In this document: piece after piece, positions 8,760-16,867 of the stretch | Numbering within the stretch: the first letter of the stretch is position 1 | Layout of the letters: every line of letters starts with the position of its first letter | Assembly (NCBI RefSeq): GCF_042675915.1 | Contig: NZ_JBHTKL010000001.1 | Coordinates: 682,001 to 746,000, forward strand | Reading direction: 5' to 3' | DNA: 64,000 nucleotides | Source of the DNA: Thalassobacillus_A hwangdonensis | GTDB lineage: Bacteria; Bacillota; Bacilli; Bacillales; Halobacillaceae | Translations under genes and position numbers: made by a program | The notes under the pieces: generated by a model | The model's database searches: none | What the model saw: the letters and a program-made list of their open reading frames with translations, nothing else | Told to the model about the DNA's origin: nothing

Positions 8760-9419
8760 ATGAACGTAATCATCTATTGCAGAGTCAGTACGGAAAAAGA
8801 AGCGCAGGTTACATCCCTGGAACGGCAGGAAGCAGAACTGACAGCGATGGCTGCTCAAGAAGGGATGGAAATCATACGGATCATTAAAGAAAAGGAAAGT
8901 GGCTACGACATCGAGCGGGAAGGTGTATTCGAAATGCTCGATCTTTTTTCAAGCGGGGAAGCGGATGCACTGCTCGTTCAGGATGAAACACGTCTTGGAC
9001 GAGGAAACACGAAAATCGCGCTGTTCCATCAATTGCAGAAATCAGGCGTGAAAGTGCTGTCTTTGACAGATCAGGGGGAATTACAACTTTCAGAGTCTGA
9101 TTCCATGGTTCTGCAAATCGTAGGAATTGTTGAAGAATACCAGAGGAAGATACATAACCTTAAGATAAGACGTGGGATGAAAAAAGCGATGGAGCAAGGG
9201 TATAATCCTGGAGAGAACCTTTCCAATCAGCATTTGGCACCAGGAAGAGAACGGAAGGCATTTCCGATCGAAGAGGTTGTTCGTTTAAGGAAAAACAACC
9301 TGACGTTTGAGGAAGTGGCAGCGACGCTCAGAGGATTGGGTTATGATGTATCCAGGGCAACAGTCCATCGCAGGTACAAGGAATACGCATCACTTGAAAA
9401 AGATGCAGACAAAAGTTAA
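8760..9419 (+). CDS. yneB: Resolvase/invertase-family serine recombinase YneB
   Basis: Serine-recombinase-type protein of 219 residues. The catalytic-domain start MNVIIYCRVSTEKEAQ places the nucleophile at Ser10; the long E helix follows and the C-terminal helix-turn-helix is at about residues 168-205 (FEEVAATLRGLGYDVSRATVHRRYK). Its homologue in B. subtilis is in the LexA-controlled yneA-yneB-ynzC operon with no defined DNA target. The same promoter and LexA boxes upstream make SOS induction likely. There are no flanking inverted repeats that would mark it as the recombinase of a mobile element. Confidence 0.92.
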   Translation: MNVIIYCRVSTEKEAQVTSLERQEAELTAMAAQEGMEIIRIIKEKESGYDIEREGVFEMLDLFSSGEADALLVQDETRLGRGNTKIALFHQLQKSGVKVLSLTDQGELQLSESDSMVLQIVGIVEEYQRKIHNLKIRRGMKKAMEQGYNPGENLSNQHLAPGRERKAFPIEEVVRLRKNNLTFEEVAATLRGLGYDVSRATVHRRYKEYASLEKDADKS

Positions 9420-9492
9420 AATAAGTGATAGACAAGGGTCAGGTGACACTTGTCTTTTTATTTACTACGTACCAAAAAGGAGTATGTTCCAC

Positions 9493-9726
9493 ATGCTATC
9501 TCAAAATAAATTGGACAGAATCAATGCGCTTGCAAAGAAATCCAAGAATGAAGGCTTGACTGAAGAAGAGAAAGAAGAACAGAAAGTATTGAGACAGGAA
9601 TATCTCGGAAATGTAAGGAAATCGTTCAAAAATCAGCTGAAAGGTCTGAAAGTGGTTGATCCTGAGGGCAATGATGTTACTCCGGAAAAACTCAAGCAGA
9701 TGCAGCGGAACGAAAAGAAGCATTAA
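9493..9726 (+). CDS. ynzC: DUF896 protein YnzC
   Basis: 77-residue, highly charged, helical-hairpin protein of the DUF896/UPF0291 family (77 residues in B. subtilis). It begins MLSQNKLDRINALAKKSK and continues with a Glu/Lys-rich loop (GLTEEEKEEQKVLRQEYL). The start ATG at 9493 lies 10 bp after AAAAAGGAG; the ATG at 9484 is too close to the site. It is the last gene of the SOS operon with yneB. The biochemical function is unknown. Confidence 0.92.
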   Translation: MLSQNKLDRINALAKKSKNEGLTEEEKEEQKVLRQEYLGNVRKSFKNQLKGLKVVDPEGNDVTPEKLKQMQRNEKKH

Positions 9727-9746
9727 GTAGTATGGAAAGTGAAAAC

Positions 9747-9776
9747 GCGCTCATCCTATGAAGGAGGGGCGCTTTT
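9747..9776 (+). terminator. Terminator after ynzC
   Basis: Interrupted stem GCGCTC-CCT / AGG-GGGCGC followed by TTTTT. Confidence 0.65.
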
Positions 9777-9940
9777 TCATTGTTCAGGGAATAATGAGTC
9801 AGTCAGATCACCCTGACAAGTAACAATTCGAGCTGAAACTTCAGAATTTTTAAATTGTGATGACATCGCTTGTCTATTGGTTCGTTTCATTATAGGATAA
9901 TAGGTGGTACATATACCTGTAGAAAGGGGTTTATTTAAAC

Positions 9941-11941
9941 ATGTCAACAATTGAACAGAAATCAATCAATACGATTCGTACACTTACAATCGATGCAGTT
10001 GAAAAAGCGAATTCAGGTCACCCTGGTATGCCGATGGGGGCTGCTCCGATGGCATATACATTGTGGACGGAATTCATGAATCACAATCCGAAGAATTCCA
10101 ACTGGTTCAATCGGGACCGTTTCGTGCTTTCTGCAGGCCACGGCTCTATGCTTCTTTACAGCCTATTGCATTTATCCGGTTACAATGTGACGATGGATGA
10201 TTTGAAGAATTTCCGTCAGTGGGATTCGAAAACACCTGGTCACCCTGAGTTCGGACATACCGATGGAGTAGAGGCAACTACCGGCCCACTTGGGCAAGGA
10301 ATTGCGATGGCAACAGGTATGGCGATGGCAGAGCGTCACTTAGCTGCGAAATACAATACAGACGATCATGAAGTCGTCGATCACTATACCTTCACAATCT
10401 GTGGTGACGGTGATTTGATGGAAGGTGTCTCCCAGGAGTCCGCTTCCCTTGCAGCTCATCTTGGTCTAGGCAAGCTTATCGTCATGTATGATTCAAACGA
10501 TATTTCGCTTGATGGTGATTTGGATCGCTCATTCTCTGAAAGTGTGGAGGATCGATATAAAGCCTACGGATGGCAGGTCATCAGAGTAGAAGATGGTAAC
10601 GATATGAAGGAAATCCGTAACGCCATCAAAGAAGCGAAAGCAAATACAGATCAACCGACAATGATCGAAGTGAAGACTGTGATCGGTTACGGTTCTCCTA
10701 ATAAATCCGGAAAATCCGCTTCTCACGGTGCTCCGCTTGGAACAGACGAAATCGTCGCGACTAAACAGCACTATAAGTGGGAACATGAGGAGTTCCACGT
10801 GCCTGAGGAAGTGTATCAGGACTTCAAAGATAAAGTTCAGGCGAACGGTGAAAAAGAAGAACAGGCATGGAAAGAATTATTCGATGCATACAAAACTGCG
10901 AATCCTGAACTGGCTGATGAGTTGGATCAAGCGATCAAAGGTGAACTTCCTTCCGGTTGGGAGAATTCTCTGCCTACATTTGAAGAAGGTGAGGACAGCC
11001 CAGCAACACGTGCTGCTTCTGGTGAAGCCATCAACGCACTTTCTGAAGCGATCCCTTACTTCTTCGGAGGAAGTGCAGACCTTGCTGGTTCGAATAAAAC
11101 AGCTGTCAAAGGACAAGAAGACTTCTCTAAGGAAAACTATGCTGGTCGTAACATCTGGTTCGGTGTCCGTGAATTTGCGATGGCTTCCGCACTGAACGGA
11201 ATGGCCCTTCACGGTGGATTGAAAGTTTATGGTGGCACATTCTTCGTATTCAGTGACTACCTGCGCCCTGCAATCCGTTTATCAGCATTGATGAACCTAC
11301 CTGTGAACTATGTGTTTACACACGATTCAATAGCGGTTGGAGAAGACGGTCCTACACACGAACCGATCGAGCAATTACCTTCACTTCGCGCGATGCCGAA
11401 CCTTTCCGTCATTCGTCCGGCAGATGGTAATGAAACTAGTGCAGCGTGGAGAGTCGCACTGGAATCTGATAAGACTCCTACTGCACTCGTACTGACTCGT
11501 CAAGGTCTACCGACGCTGAAAGGTACAGAAGAATTCGCCTACGATGGTGTGAAGAAAGGTGCATACGTAATCAGCCCTGCAAGTAAAGGGACTCCTGATG
11601 GGTTGCTCCTCGCAACAGGTTCTGAAGTGCAGCTTGCAATCAAAGCGCAGGCAGAACTGAAGTCCAAAGGCTATGATGTAAGCGTCGTAAGCATGCCATC
11701 ATGGGATCGTTTCAATGCCCAGTCCGAAGAGTATAAAGAAAGTGTACTGCCGAAATCTGTTACGAAGCGTTTGGCGATTGAAATGGCATCCCCATTCGGT
11801 TGGGAACGTTACGTAGGATTGGATGGCAAGGTGATTGGTATTGATACGTTCGGAGCTTCTGCACCAGGGAACATTATCATGGAAAAGTATGGTTTTACAG
11901 TAGAAAATGTTGTGAACGAAGCAGAAAAGTTGTTCAACTGA
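9941..11941 (+). CDS. tkt: Transketolase
   Basis: TPP-dependent two-carbon transfer between pentose, triose and hexose phosphates. The 666-residue protein has the N-terminal signature GHPGMPMGAAPMAYTLW, the TPP motif GDGDLMEG ending in the SND segment, and the central pyrimidine domain with EFAMASALNG and EDGPTHEPIEQL. Length matches B. subtilis Tkt (667). AGAAAGGGG precedes the ATG. It is transcribed alone between the SOS operon and sirA with its own terminator. I see nothing beyond promoter-like AT-rich sequence in the 200 bp upstream. Confidence 0.97.
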   Translation: MSTIEQKSINTIRTLTIDAVEKANSGHPGMPMGAAPMAYTLWTEFMNHNPKNSNWFNRDRFVLSAGHGSMLLYSLLHLSGYNVTMDDLKNFRQWDSKTPGHPEFGHTDGVEATTGPLGQGIAMATGMAMAERHLAAKYNTDDHEVVDHYTFTICGDGDLMEGVSQESASLAAHLGLGKLIVMYDSNDISLDGDLDRSFSESVEDRYKAYGWQVIRVEDGNDMKEIRNAIKEAKANTDQPTMIEVKTVIGYGSPNKSGKSASHGAPLGTDEIVATKQHYKWEHEEFHVPEEVYQDFKDKVQANGEKEEQAWKELFDAYKTANPELADELDQAIKGELPSGWENSLPTFEEGEDSPATRAASGEAINALSEAIPYFFGGSADLAGSNKTAVKGQEDFSKENYAGRNIWFGVREFAMASALNGMALHGGLKVYGGTFFVFSDYLRPAIRLSALMNLPVNYVFTHDSIAVGEDGPTHEPIEQLPSLRAMPNLSVIRPADGNETSAAWRVALESDKTPTALVLTRQGLPTLKGTEEFAYDGVKKGAYVISPASKGTPDGLLLATGSEVQLAIKAQAELKSKGYDVSVVSMPSWDRFNAQSEEYKESVLPKSVTKRLAIEMASPFGWERYVGLDGKVIGIDTFGASAPGNIIMEKYGFTVENVVNEAEKLFN

Positions 11942-11954
11942 TTTACAGAATGAA

Positions 11955-11993
11955 AAAAACTGCGCTGCTGTCATTTTCAGCAGCGCAGTTTTT
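11955..11993 (+). terminator. Terminator after tkt
   Basis: Stem AACTGCGCTGCTG / CAGCAGCGCAGTT followed by TTTTA. Confidence 0.92.
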
Positions 11994-12042
11994 ATGATTT
12001 TTTTTAATGTGAAAATGCTGTCGCTAACGGTTTCCGTTGAAA

Positions 12043-12050
12043 TCGACAAA
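12043..12050 (-). promoter_or_regulatory. Possible Spo0A box upstream of sirA
   Basis: TCGACAAA (minus strand TTTGTCGA) matches six of seven positions of the 0A box TGTCGAA, about 90 bp before sirA. In B. subtilis sirA is activated by Spo0A~P, so a box here would be expected. A single short match is weak evidence. Confidence 0.4.
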
Positions 12051-12134
12051 ACTCGATGGAATATCCTACATGATTTGACAGACTAATCATGAAAGAATGT
12101 ATATAATAGCCCTCAAATAGGAGGGAGATGTCCC

Positions 12135-12560
12135 ATGCATTTATTTTATATATATTCTGTCAAAGATGAGGTCTCGATGGACTATTACTATAAAACGGAG
12201 CTATTGTTCCGCTTCTTCCAGGAATATCATAGGAACCCTTCGTCAAAATTATATCAGCTGCAATTCAAATTCATTACTAAACCATTTCCGGTCACTCAAT
12301 TGACACGAGTGATGAACCGGCCGCATGTCCGTGCCATTTCGGATACGAAAAAACGTGCTCCGATCACAAAATGGGTCGATAAACATGCTATAATAGAAGT
12401 AACGAAAGAAATGTGTCTTATACAGTGTGACCATTTCATGGAAGCGGAGAAACTTTTGTTTCAGAACCTGCGCCTGATCGATCGGTATTTTTTCATTGCG
12501 GACTACAGAAATAAACAATTCGGTTGGATTTCTCCTCAGAAGAAAGAAATGCTTTTATGA
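12135..12560 (+). CDS. sirA: Sporulation inhibitor of replication SirA
   Basis: SirA binds domain I of DnaA at the onset of sporulation and blocks new rounds of replication. The 141-residue protein lines up with B. subtilis SirA (148): an N-terminal HLFYIYSVKDEVSMDYYYKT strand region, LLFRFFQEYH, and the C-terminal FIADYRNKQFGWISPQK block. The ATG at 12135 follows TAGGAGGGAGATG. It sits between tkt and yneF as in B. subtilis (where it is called yneE). Identification rests on weak sequence similarity plus strict synteny. Confidence 0.9.
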   Translation: MHLFYIYSVKDEVSMDYYYKTELLFRFFQEYHRNPSSKLYQLQFKFITKPFPVTQLTRVMNRPHVRAISDTKKRAPITKWVDKHAIIEVTKEMCLIQCDHFMEAEKLLFQNLRLIDRYFFIADYRNKQFGWISPQKKEMLL

Positions 12561-12635
12561 TCAAAGAGGCTATTGTGTTATTGAATCCATTTTACTATAC
12601 TGTATGAGAGACAACATGAAGGAGGAAGACTTAGC

Positions 12636-12860
12636 ATGACACTGGGTATTGTATGGGTCATCGTCATTGCCGTTCTGGCTTTGCTTGGTGGTGTGGCCCT
12701 AGGGTTTTTTATTGCGCGAAAATACATGATGAACTACTTGAAGAAAAACCCTCCGATCAACGAACAAATGCTTCGCACATTGATGATGCAGATGGGACAG
12801 AAGCCTTCCCAGAAGAAGATCAATCAGATGATGCGTGCCATGAACAATCAAACAAAATAA
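12636..12860 (+). CDS. yneF: UPF0154 membrane protein YneF
   Basis: 74 residues with one N-terminal membrane helix (about residues 4-24, IVWVIVIAVLALLGGVALGF) and a basic cytoplasmic part holding the family motif NPPINEQMLRTLMMQMGQKP. Ribosome binding site AAGGAGGAAG. The family is widespread in Bacillota and of unknown function. Conserved position after sirA. Confidence 0.94.
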   Translation: MTLGIVWVIVIAVLALLGGVALGFFIARKYMMNYLKKNPPINEQMLRTLMMQMGQKPSQKKINQMMRAMNNQTK

Positions 12861-12973
12861 CTGAGCCTTGGTACAGCAGGATTTTAAGCAACTTTGACCT
12901 GCCAAGGAAAACAACTACAAAGCAGACTGAACTCTTCAATTTTACTTGGAATATTCAGTAGAAGCTTACAAAA

Positions 12974-13033
12974 AGACCACTTTCTCTATTTATTGATGAA
13001 TGAATCAATATTAAGGAGAAGGTGGTTTTTTTA
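12974..13033 (+). terminator. Terminator before the hypothetical gene at 13054
   Basis: AGACCACTTTCTC and GGAGAAGGTGGT form a long stem around a ~36-nt loop, followed by TTTTTTTATT. It ends about 20 bp before the next start codon, so that gene would need to be read through or have a promoter in the loop region. Confidence 0.6.
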
Positions 13034-13053
13034 TTGGGAAGGGAATGAGATAA

Positions 13054-13536
13054 ATGGATACTGTCATGCAATTACTCACGGACTTCATACCTGTAATAGC
13101 AGCACTTGGCGGAGCAATGGTTGGTGGTTATTTTTCGAGGAAGTCTCAAAATGATGCGATACAATTGCAGATCGAACGTGACAAGGAGATTGCTAAGAAG
13201 CAGGAAATGAATGAATTAATGTCCATCTATAATGATATTCTGAGAATAAATGGTGAAAAAATAATGGTGGCACACGTTGGAGGCGGGCACACAGAGTTGG
13301 ATATAAAACTATATGAACAAGCAATCAGACCGTTGGTATATGAAAAATTTCATTTGATACATGAGAACGTTGCCAAGATAGTCGAGAAGATCGATCGCAA
13401 ACTTGCAGAGTGTAATTTTCATGAAGAGATTACCCCTGAAAATCATCAATTTTTAGCTACTGCATATTGGGATTTGATCAACAAAATCAACGAACATTTA
13501 GCAGAATATAGAGAGTCGCGATTCAATTATAAGTAA
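13054..13536 (+). CDS. Membrane-anchored coiled-coil protein of unknown function
   Basis: I do not recognise this 160-residue protein. The N-terminal helix, residues 5-26, is Gly/Ala-rich (FIPVIAALGGAMVGGYFS), followed by a long charged helix (about 30-60) and further helices without cysteines or catalytic motifs. An AAGGGAATGAG sequence lies before the ATG. It is framed by two terminator hairpins and is absent from this spot in B. subtilis (yneF-ccdA interval), so it is probably accessory. The N-terminal pattern resembles the membrane anchor of small phage or toxin-neighbour proteins, but no function can be claimed. Confidence 0.7.
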   Translation: MDTVMQLLTDFIPVIAALGGAMVGGYFSRKSQNDAIQLQIERDKEIAKKQEMNELMSIYNDILRINGEKIMVAHVGGGHTELDIKLYEQAIRPLVYEKFHLIHENVAKIVEKIDRKLAECNFHEEITPENHQFLATAYWDLINKINEHLAEYRESRFNYK

Positions 13537-13565
13537 GGTGATGAATATCAATATCCGAGAATCAA

Positions 13566-13606
13566 AAAACCTTCTGCCCGTAATAGGGAAGAAGGTCGAT
13601 TTATTT
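13566..13606 (+). terminator. Terminator after the hypothetical gene
   Basis: Stem AACCTTCTGCCC / GGGAAGAAGGT followed by CGATTTATTT. Could also serve the convergent minus-strand gene. Confidence 0.6.
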
Positions 13607-13632
13607 AGTCACTATGTAAGCAGTGAATAGGA

Positions 13633-13851
13633 TCATCGTTCGAATTGTGAGCCTCGTTCCTGGTACTTCTCTTCCATCAGGTATTTGATATTCGTCAGAA
13701 GTGTGAAGGAAAGGAAAAAGTTCATGGCCAGTACTGAGGCAAGGAGTCCATAGTCAGAAATGATGATCGGTCCTTTGATTGCTGTAATGATCGTTGTTTC
13801 CATTATGAATAATACTAAACTCATCACTGCTGAAATTCCGATACGTAGCAT
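13633..13851 (-). CDS. Small two-helix membrane protein, unrecognised
   Basis: A 72-residue protein read on the minus strand; CAGGAGG lies 8 bp before its ATG. Two hydrophobic segments (about residues 4-26 and 33-55) are followed by a charged end, KYLMEEKYQERGSQFER. No family recognised. It converges with the gene at 13054 and diverges from ccdA, with about 240 bp of AT-rich sequence between it and ccdA. Confidence 0.65.
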   Translation of the reverse strand: MLRIGISAVMSLVLFIMETTIITAIKGPIIISDYGLLASVLAMNFFLSFTLLTNIKYLMEEKYQERGSQFER

Positions 13852-14086
13852 CTTTGAACCTCCTGTGAACTTCTTAGCAAGATTTTCTACCCCAAATATA
13901 ATATAAATTCATAAAATGTTCAATTTTATTTTGAAGTACGAGCATAGAATATAACGAACAATAATGCCCATGTAATGCAGTTTTCAACCGTCTGTAGATG
14001 TGGAAGGCTTTTCAAAATCTATACTTCGTCTTTTTCCCTTTTGTCTGATAGAATAAACGGTGGAACTAGAAAGAGAGGTATGATTT

Positions 14087-14791
14087 ATGTCTGATATCAA
14101 TGTGTTCATCGCCTTCGGTGCTGGATTTCTTTCCTTCATATCACCCTGTGTTCTTCCGTTGTACCCAGCATTCCTTTCATATATAACCGGAATGAGTGTC
14201 AACGAACTGAAGCAGGATAATGGTATGCTGAATCGCAAAAGTATGCTACATACAATCATGTTCTTACTTGGCTTTTCGAGCATTTTCATCATGTTAGGGT
14301 TTACGGCGAGCTTTGTCTCTGAATTTTTGATGGACAATAGAGATGTGATAAGGCAACTTGGAGCGATCCTTATCATTTTCTTCGGATTGGTAATCATAGG
14401 TGTTTTGAATTTTCAATTCTTAATGAAGGACCGCAAAGTATCCTTCAAGAACAGACCTGCAGGGTTCATAGGTTCCTTCATCATTGGTATGGCATTTTCC
14501 ATGGGCTGGACGCCATGTACCGGACCGATCCTTATGGTGGTGCTCAGCTTGGCAGCCACTGATCCGCAATCAGGGATGATCATGATGATCGCTTATTCCC
14601 TTGGATTCTCCGCTCCATTCCTTATCTTGTCCTTTTTCATCGGGAAAATGAATTGGATCAAGAAGCACAGTATGAAACTGGTCAAAGGTGGAGGGTATGT
14701 GATGATCTTTATGGGAATCGCTCTGTTTTTCGATTGGATGACGAAGCTCACCTCCTATCTTGCCGGACTGTTTAATTTTCAAGGATTCTAG
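14087..14791 (+). CDS. ccdA: Thiol-disulfide membrane transporter CcdA
   Basis: DsbD-beta-like integral membrane protein that passes reducing equivalents from cytosolic thioredoxin across the membrane for cytochrome c maturation and spore cortex synthesis. 234 residues, six predicted helices, with the conserved proline/cysteine motifs SPCVLPLYPAFLSYITG in helix 1 and GWTPCTGPIL in helix 4 (the redox Cys pair). GAGAGGTATG precedes the ATG. The ccdA-yneI-ccdC order is as in B. subtilis except for an inserted mrpB-like gene. The TlpA-like yneN at 30778 is a plausible extracytoplasmic partner. Confidence 0.95.
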   Translation: MSDINVFIAFGAGFLSFISPCVLPLYPAFLSYITGMSVNELKQDNGMLNRKSMLHTIMFLLGFSSIFIMLGFTASFVSEFLMDNRDVIRQLGAILIIFFGLVIIGVLNFQFLMKDRKVSFKNRPAGFIGSFIIGMAFSMGWTPCTGPILMVVLSLAATDPQSGMIMMIAYSLGFSAPFLILSFFIGKMNWIKKHSMKLVKGGGYVMIFMGIALFFDWMTKLTSYLAGLFNFQGF

Positions 14792-14860
14792 AACAATGGA
14801 ATTTTGAAGTGATTTGTATTATCATTATGGTATCTGAGGAATAAAAAGGAGCAATCTGAC

Positions 14861-15289
14861 ATGGTAAAGACTAACGATTTAATCCTGCGAACGACAACGA
14901 CGTTGATTGCCTTTATCCTACTCGGCTTTTCAATGTATTTATTTTTTGCCGGCCATAATAAGCCAGGCGGTGGCTTCATCGGGGGATTGATGACTGCTGC
15001 TGCAATCGTGCTGATGTATATGGCTTATGGTATGGAAGCAGTACGTAAAATCATTCCGATCAATTTCCGTCATATGATCGCTGCCGGATTATTGATTGCT
15101 GTATTGACTGGAGCGGGCTCTTTCGTACTCGGTGAACCATTCTTGAGCCAAAGCTTCGCTTATTTCCAATTGCCTATCCTCGGCAAGACAGAATTAGCTA
15201 CAGCTGTATTATTCGATCTCGGTGTGTATCTCACTGTAGTGGGAGTTACGATGACGATCATCCTGTCCATTGCGAATGATCGGAACTAA
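14861..15289 (+). CDS. Orphan MrpB/MnhB-like Na+/H+ antiporter subunit
   Basis: 142 residues, four membrane helices. It contains the MnhB hallmark HNKPGGGFIGGLMTAAAIVL after helix 1, then FRHMIAAGLLIAVLTGAGS and a terminal DLGVYLTVVGVTMTIILSI helix, matching MrpB in length (about 143). Mrp antiporters need all of MrpA-G. No other subunit gene is in this window, so this is either a spare MrpB or a solo paralogue. It is inserted between ccdA and yneI, with an AAAAGGAG site before the ATG, and may be cotranscribed with ccdA. Confidence 0.85.
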   Translation: MVKTNDLILRTTTTLIAFILLGFSMYLFFAGHNKPGGGFIGGLMTAAAIVLMYMAYGMEAVRKIIPINFRHMIAAGLLIAVLTGAGSFVLGEPFLSQSFAYFQLPILGKTELATAVLFDLGVYLTVVGVTMTIILSIANDRN

Positions 15290-15310
15290 TCGAAACAAGG
15301 GGGAGCAGGC

Positions 15311-15670
15311 ATGGCAAAAATTCTAGTAGTGGATGATGCGAAATTCATGAGAATGACTTTGAAGAACATCCTTACTAATGGGGAACATGATGTAATCGGT
15401 GAAGCTTCGAATGGAAAAGAAGCGGTCGAGTTATATAAAGAACTGGCTCCTGATCTGGTAACGATGGATATTACGATGCCGGAAATGAATGGCATGGATG
15501 CATTGAATGAAATCGTAGCATCATCGGATGATGCACGTGTCATCATGTGTTCCGCCATGGGACAGCAAAAAATGGTAGTCGAAGCGATCGAACAGGGTGC
15601 GAAGGACTTTATTGTAAAGCCTTTTGATGAAGCTCGCGTTCTTGAAGCGGTCGCTCGTGTACTGCGTTAA
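15311..15670 (+). CDS. yneI: CheY-like single-domain response regulator (YneI)
   Basis: A 119-residue stand-alone receiver domain: acidic pocket DD at 8-9, phospho-acceptor Asp53 in TMDITMPEMNG, Ser/Thr around residue 81 in MCSAMGQQKM and Lys103 in IVKPF. The sequence resembles B. subtilis CheY strongly, but the position between ccdA and ccdC is that of yneI. No output domain. The partner kinase is unknown; the PAS kinase at 16980 is nearby but not in the same unit. AAGGGGGAG ribosome binding site. Confidence 0.88.
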   Translation: MAKILVVDDAKFMRMTLKNILTNGEHDVIGEASNGKEAVELYKELAPDLVTMDITMPEMNGMDALNEIVASSDDARVIMCSAMGQQKMVVEAIEQGAKDFIVKPFDEARVLEAVARVLR

Positions 15671-15700
15671 GCATCAGGGTAAGGAAATGAGTGAAATGGT

Positions 15701-16171
15701 ATGTTTTGGTTAATAGCAAGTACAGTGGTAGGAGCGATGATGGCGACTGGTATGATTTTCATACGGATGCGCGCGGCAAAGCGGCCTGCAAGCATCAGGA
15801 AAATCATCCTTCCTCCTCTATTCATGAGTACAGGAGCACTGATGTTTGTCCACCCTTTGTTCCGGGTGGAATGGCTGCAAGTGCTGGAAGCAATGAGTGT
15901 AGGTGTCCTGTTTTCATTTTTCCTAATAAAGACATCGAACTTTGTAGTAAGGTCAGGAAACATATACTTACAGCCATCGAAAGCTTTTATTTTCATACTT
16001 ATCGGTCTTTTGGTATTCCGAATCATCTTCAAGCTGATCATCGGTCAGAATGTATCCTTCGGGGAAACGAGCGGCATGTTCTTTCTGCTTGCATTCGGCA
16101 TGATTGTATCCTGGAGGATTGCGATGCTGCTCAAATATCTTAAGATTGAAAGAGAATTGCAGGAGTCGTGA
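15701..16171 (+). CDS. ccdC: CcdC-family membrane protein (YneJ)
   Basis: 156 residues with four or five membrane helices and the basic motif FIRMRAAKRPASIRKIILPP between helices 1 and 2, typical of CcdC/DUF1453. In B. subtilis the gene is cotranscribed with ccdA but dispensable for cytochrome c synthesis. The ATG at 15701 overlaps an upstream AAATGAGTGAAATGG region with only a weak Shine-Dalgarno. The next feature is a bidirectional terminator shared with yneK. Confidence 0.9.
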   Translation: MFWLIASTVVGAMMATGMIFIRMRAAKRPASIRKIILPPLFMSTGALMFVHPLFRVEWLQVLEAMSVGVLFSFFLIKTSNFVVRSGNIYLQPSKAFIFILIGLLVFRIIFKLIIGQNVSFGETSGMFFLLAFGMIVSWRIAMLLKYLKIERELQES

Positions 16172-16180
16172 TTCCGAATC

Positions 16181-16218
16181 AAAAAGAGCGTTGCTGGTTA
16201 TCCAGCAACGCTCTTTTT
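16181..16218. terminator. Bidirectional terminator between ccdC and yneK
   Basis: Perfect stem AAAAAGAGCGTTGCTGG / CCAGCAACGCTCTTTTT around TTAT, with T-runs on both strands. Confidence 0.93.
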
Positions 16219-16649
16219 CATGCTTGTTCAAATAAAGATTGATAGGGGCGAAGATCGATGTTTTTCTCTTTTAACGTTTTGATCAGGAATTTGTGATCCC
16301 TTTTCGGAGTAGCGATGATATACCCTTCAATGATCGTATCACGGGTAATCTGCTTCTGCTTTTTGTTCAAAGCTACCTCACCGATTTTGCTGGCGATTTT
16401 CTGACGGGCGATGTCCCTGAACAGCTCGGGCACCGGGGATACCAGTTCTTCAAGGAACTGCTTTTCATCCTCTCCCCACATATGACGCGTCAATTCCAGG
16501 TAATGCTCTTCCCAGTCAAGAATCGATTTCCCATCTTCTTTAGGAAGCCGCTTCAGGAACTTGCGGAACATGAAGAAACCACCGATTGCAAGAAGGACGA
16601 TCATGATGATCCCCCAACCGACGATAAATAATGAGAAGCTGCCTGACAT
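16218..16649 (-). CDS. yneK: DUF2621 membrane protein YneK
   Basis: 143 residues: one N-terminal membrane helix (residues 7-28) followed by a helical cytoplasmic domain beginning FLKRLPKEDGKSILDWEEHYLE, typical of the YneK/DUF2621 family. It keeps its B. subtilis position after ccdC. The region upstream of its start holds Spo0A-box-like sequences (16711-16739), so sporulation control is possible. It marks the left edge of the conserved backbone before the selenocysteine locus begins. Confidence 0.88.
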   Translation of the reverse strand: MSGSFSLFIVGWGIIMIVLLAIGGFFMFRKFLKRLPKEDGKSILDWEEHYLELTRHMWGEDEKQFLEELVSPVPELFRDIARQKIASKIGEVALNKKQKQITRDTIIEGYIIATPKRDHKFLIKTLKEKNIDLRPYQSLFEQA

Positions 16650-16710
16650 AATACCACCTGTTTCATCATAGAATTATGAATAGATACCGATTCGCTGATA
16701 TCTTATGTAT

Positions 16711-16739
16711 TTCGACAAACATTTTGAATTTTTCGACGA
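16711..16739 (-). promoter_or_regulatory. Two Spo0A-box-like sequences upstream of yneK
   Basis: Minus-strand TTTGTCGAA (16711-16719) is a perfect 0A box (TGTCGAA), and TTCGTCGAA (16731-16739) matches six of seven core positions, 20 bp away in the same orientation. They lie 60-90 bp before yneK and just downstream of the tRNA-Sec gene. Confidence 0.45.
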
Positions 16740-16763
16740 ATATAGTATGATAGTTGTAGATTT

Positions 16764-16860
16764 TGGCGGGACTGTGTGGGAATCGAACCCACCTGAGGCG
16801 ACACGCGTCTCACGAACGGTTTTGAAGACCGCGGCCTGCACCAGCATAGCAACCAGCCCC
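16764..16860 (-). tRNA. selC: tRNA-Sec (anticodon UCA)
   Basis: The minus strand folds as a selenocysteine tRNA. The 5' GGGGCUG pairs with CAGUCCC before discriminator G and encoded CCA, an 8-bp-class acceptor. The anticodon stem GCGGU/ACCGU carries loop CUUCAAA with anticodon UCA. A long variable arm follows (UCGUGAGACGCGUGUCGCCUCA region), then the T-arm GUGGG-UUCGAUU-CCCAC. 97 nt including CCA. The UCA anticodon and the large extra arm distinguish it from serine tRNAs. It is transcribed opposite to the following kinase from its own strong promoter. Confidence 0.95.
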
Positions 16861-16867
16861 AATATAC

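Noticed and set aside
8760..9419. YneB as an integrase marking a mobile element
   Set aside because: It lies in the conserved SOS operon with the same neighbours as in B. subtilis and there are no attachment repeats around it.
13984..14397. 137-codon minus-strand frame over the start of ccdA
   Set aside because: Complete overlap with a well-supported gene and no independent support.
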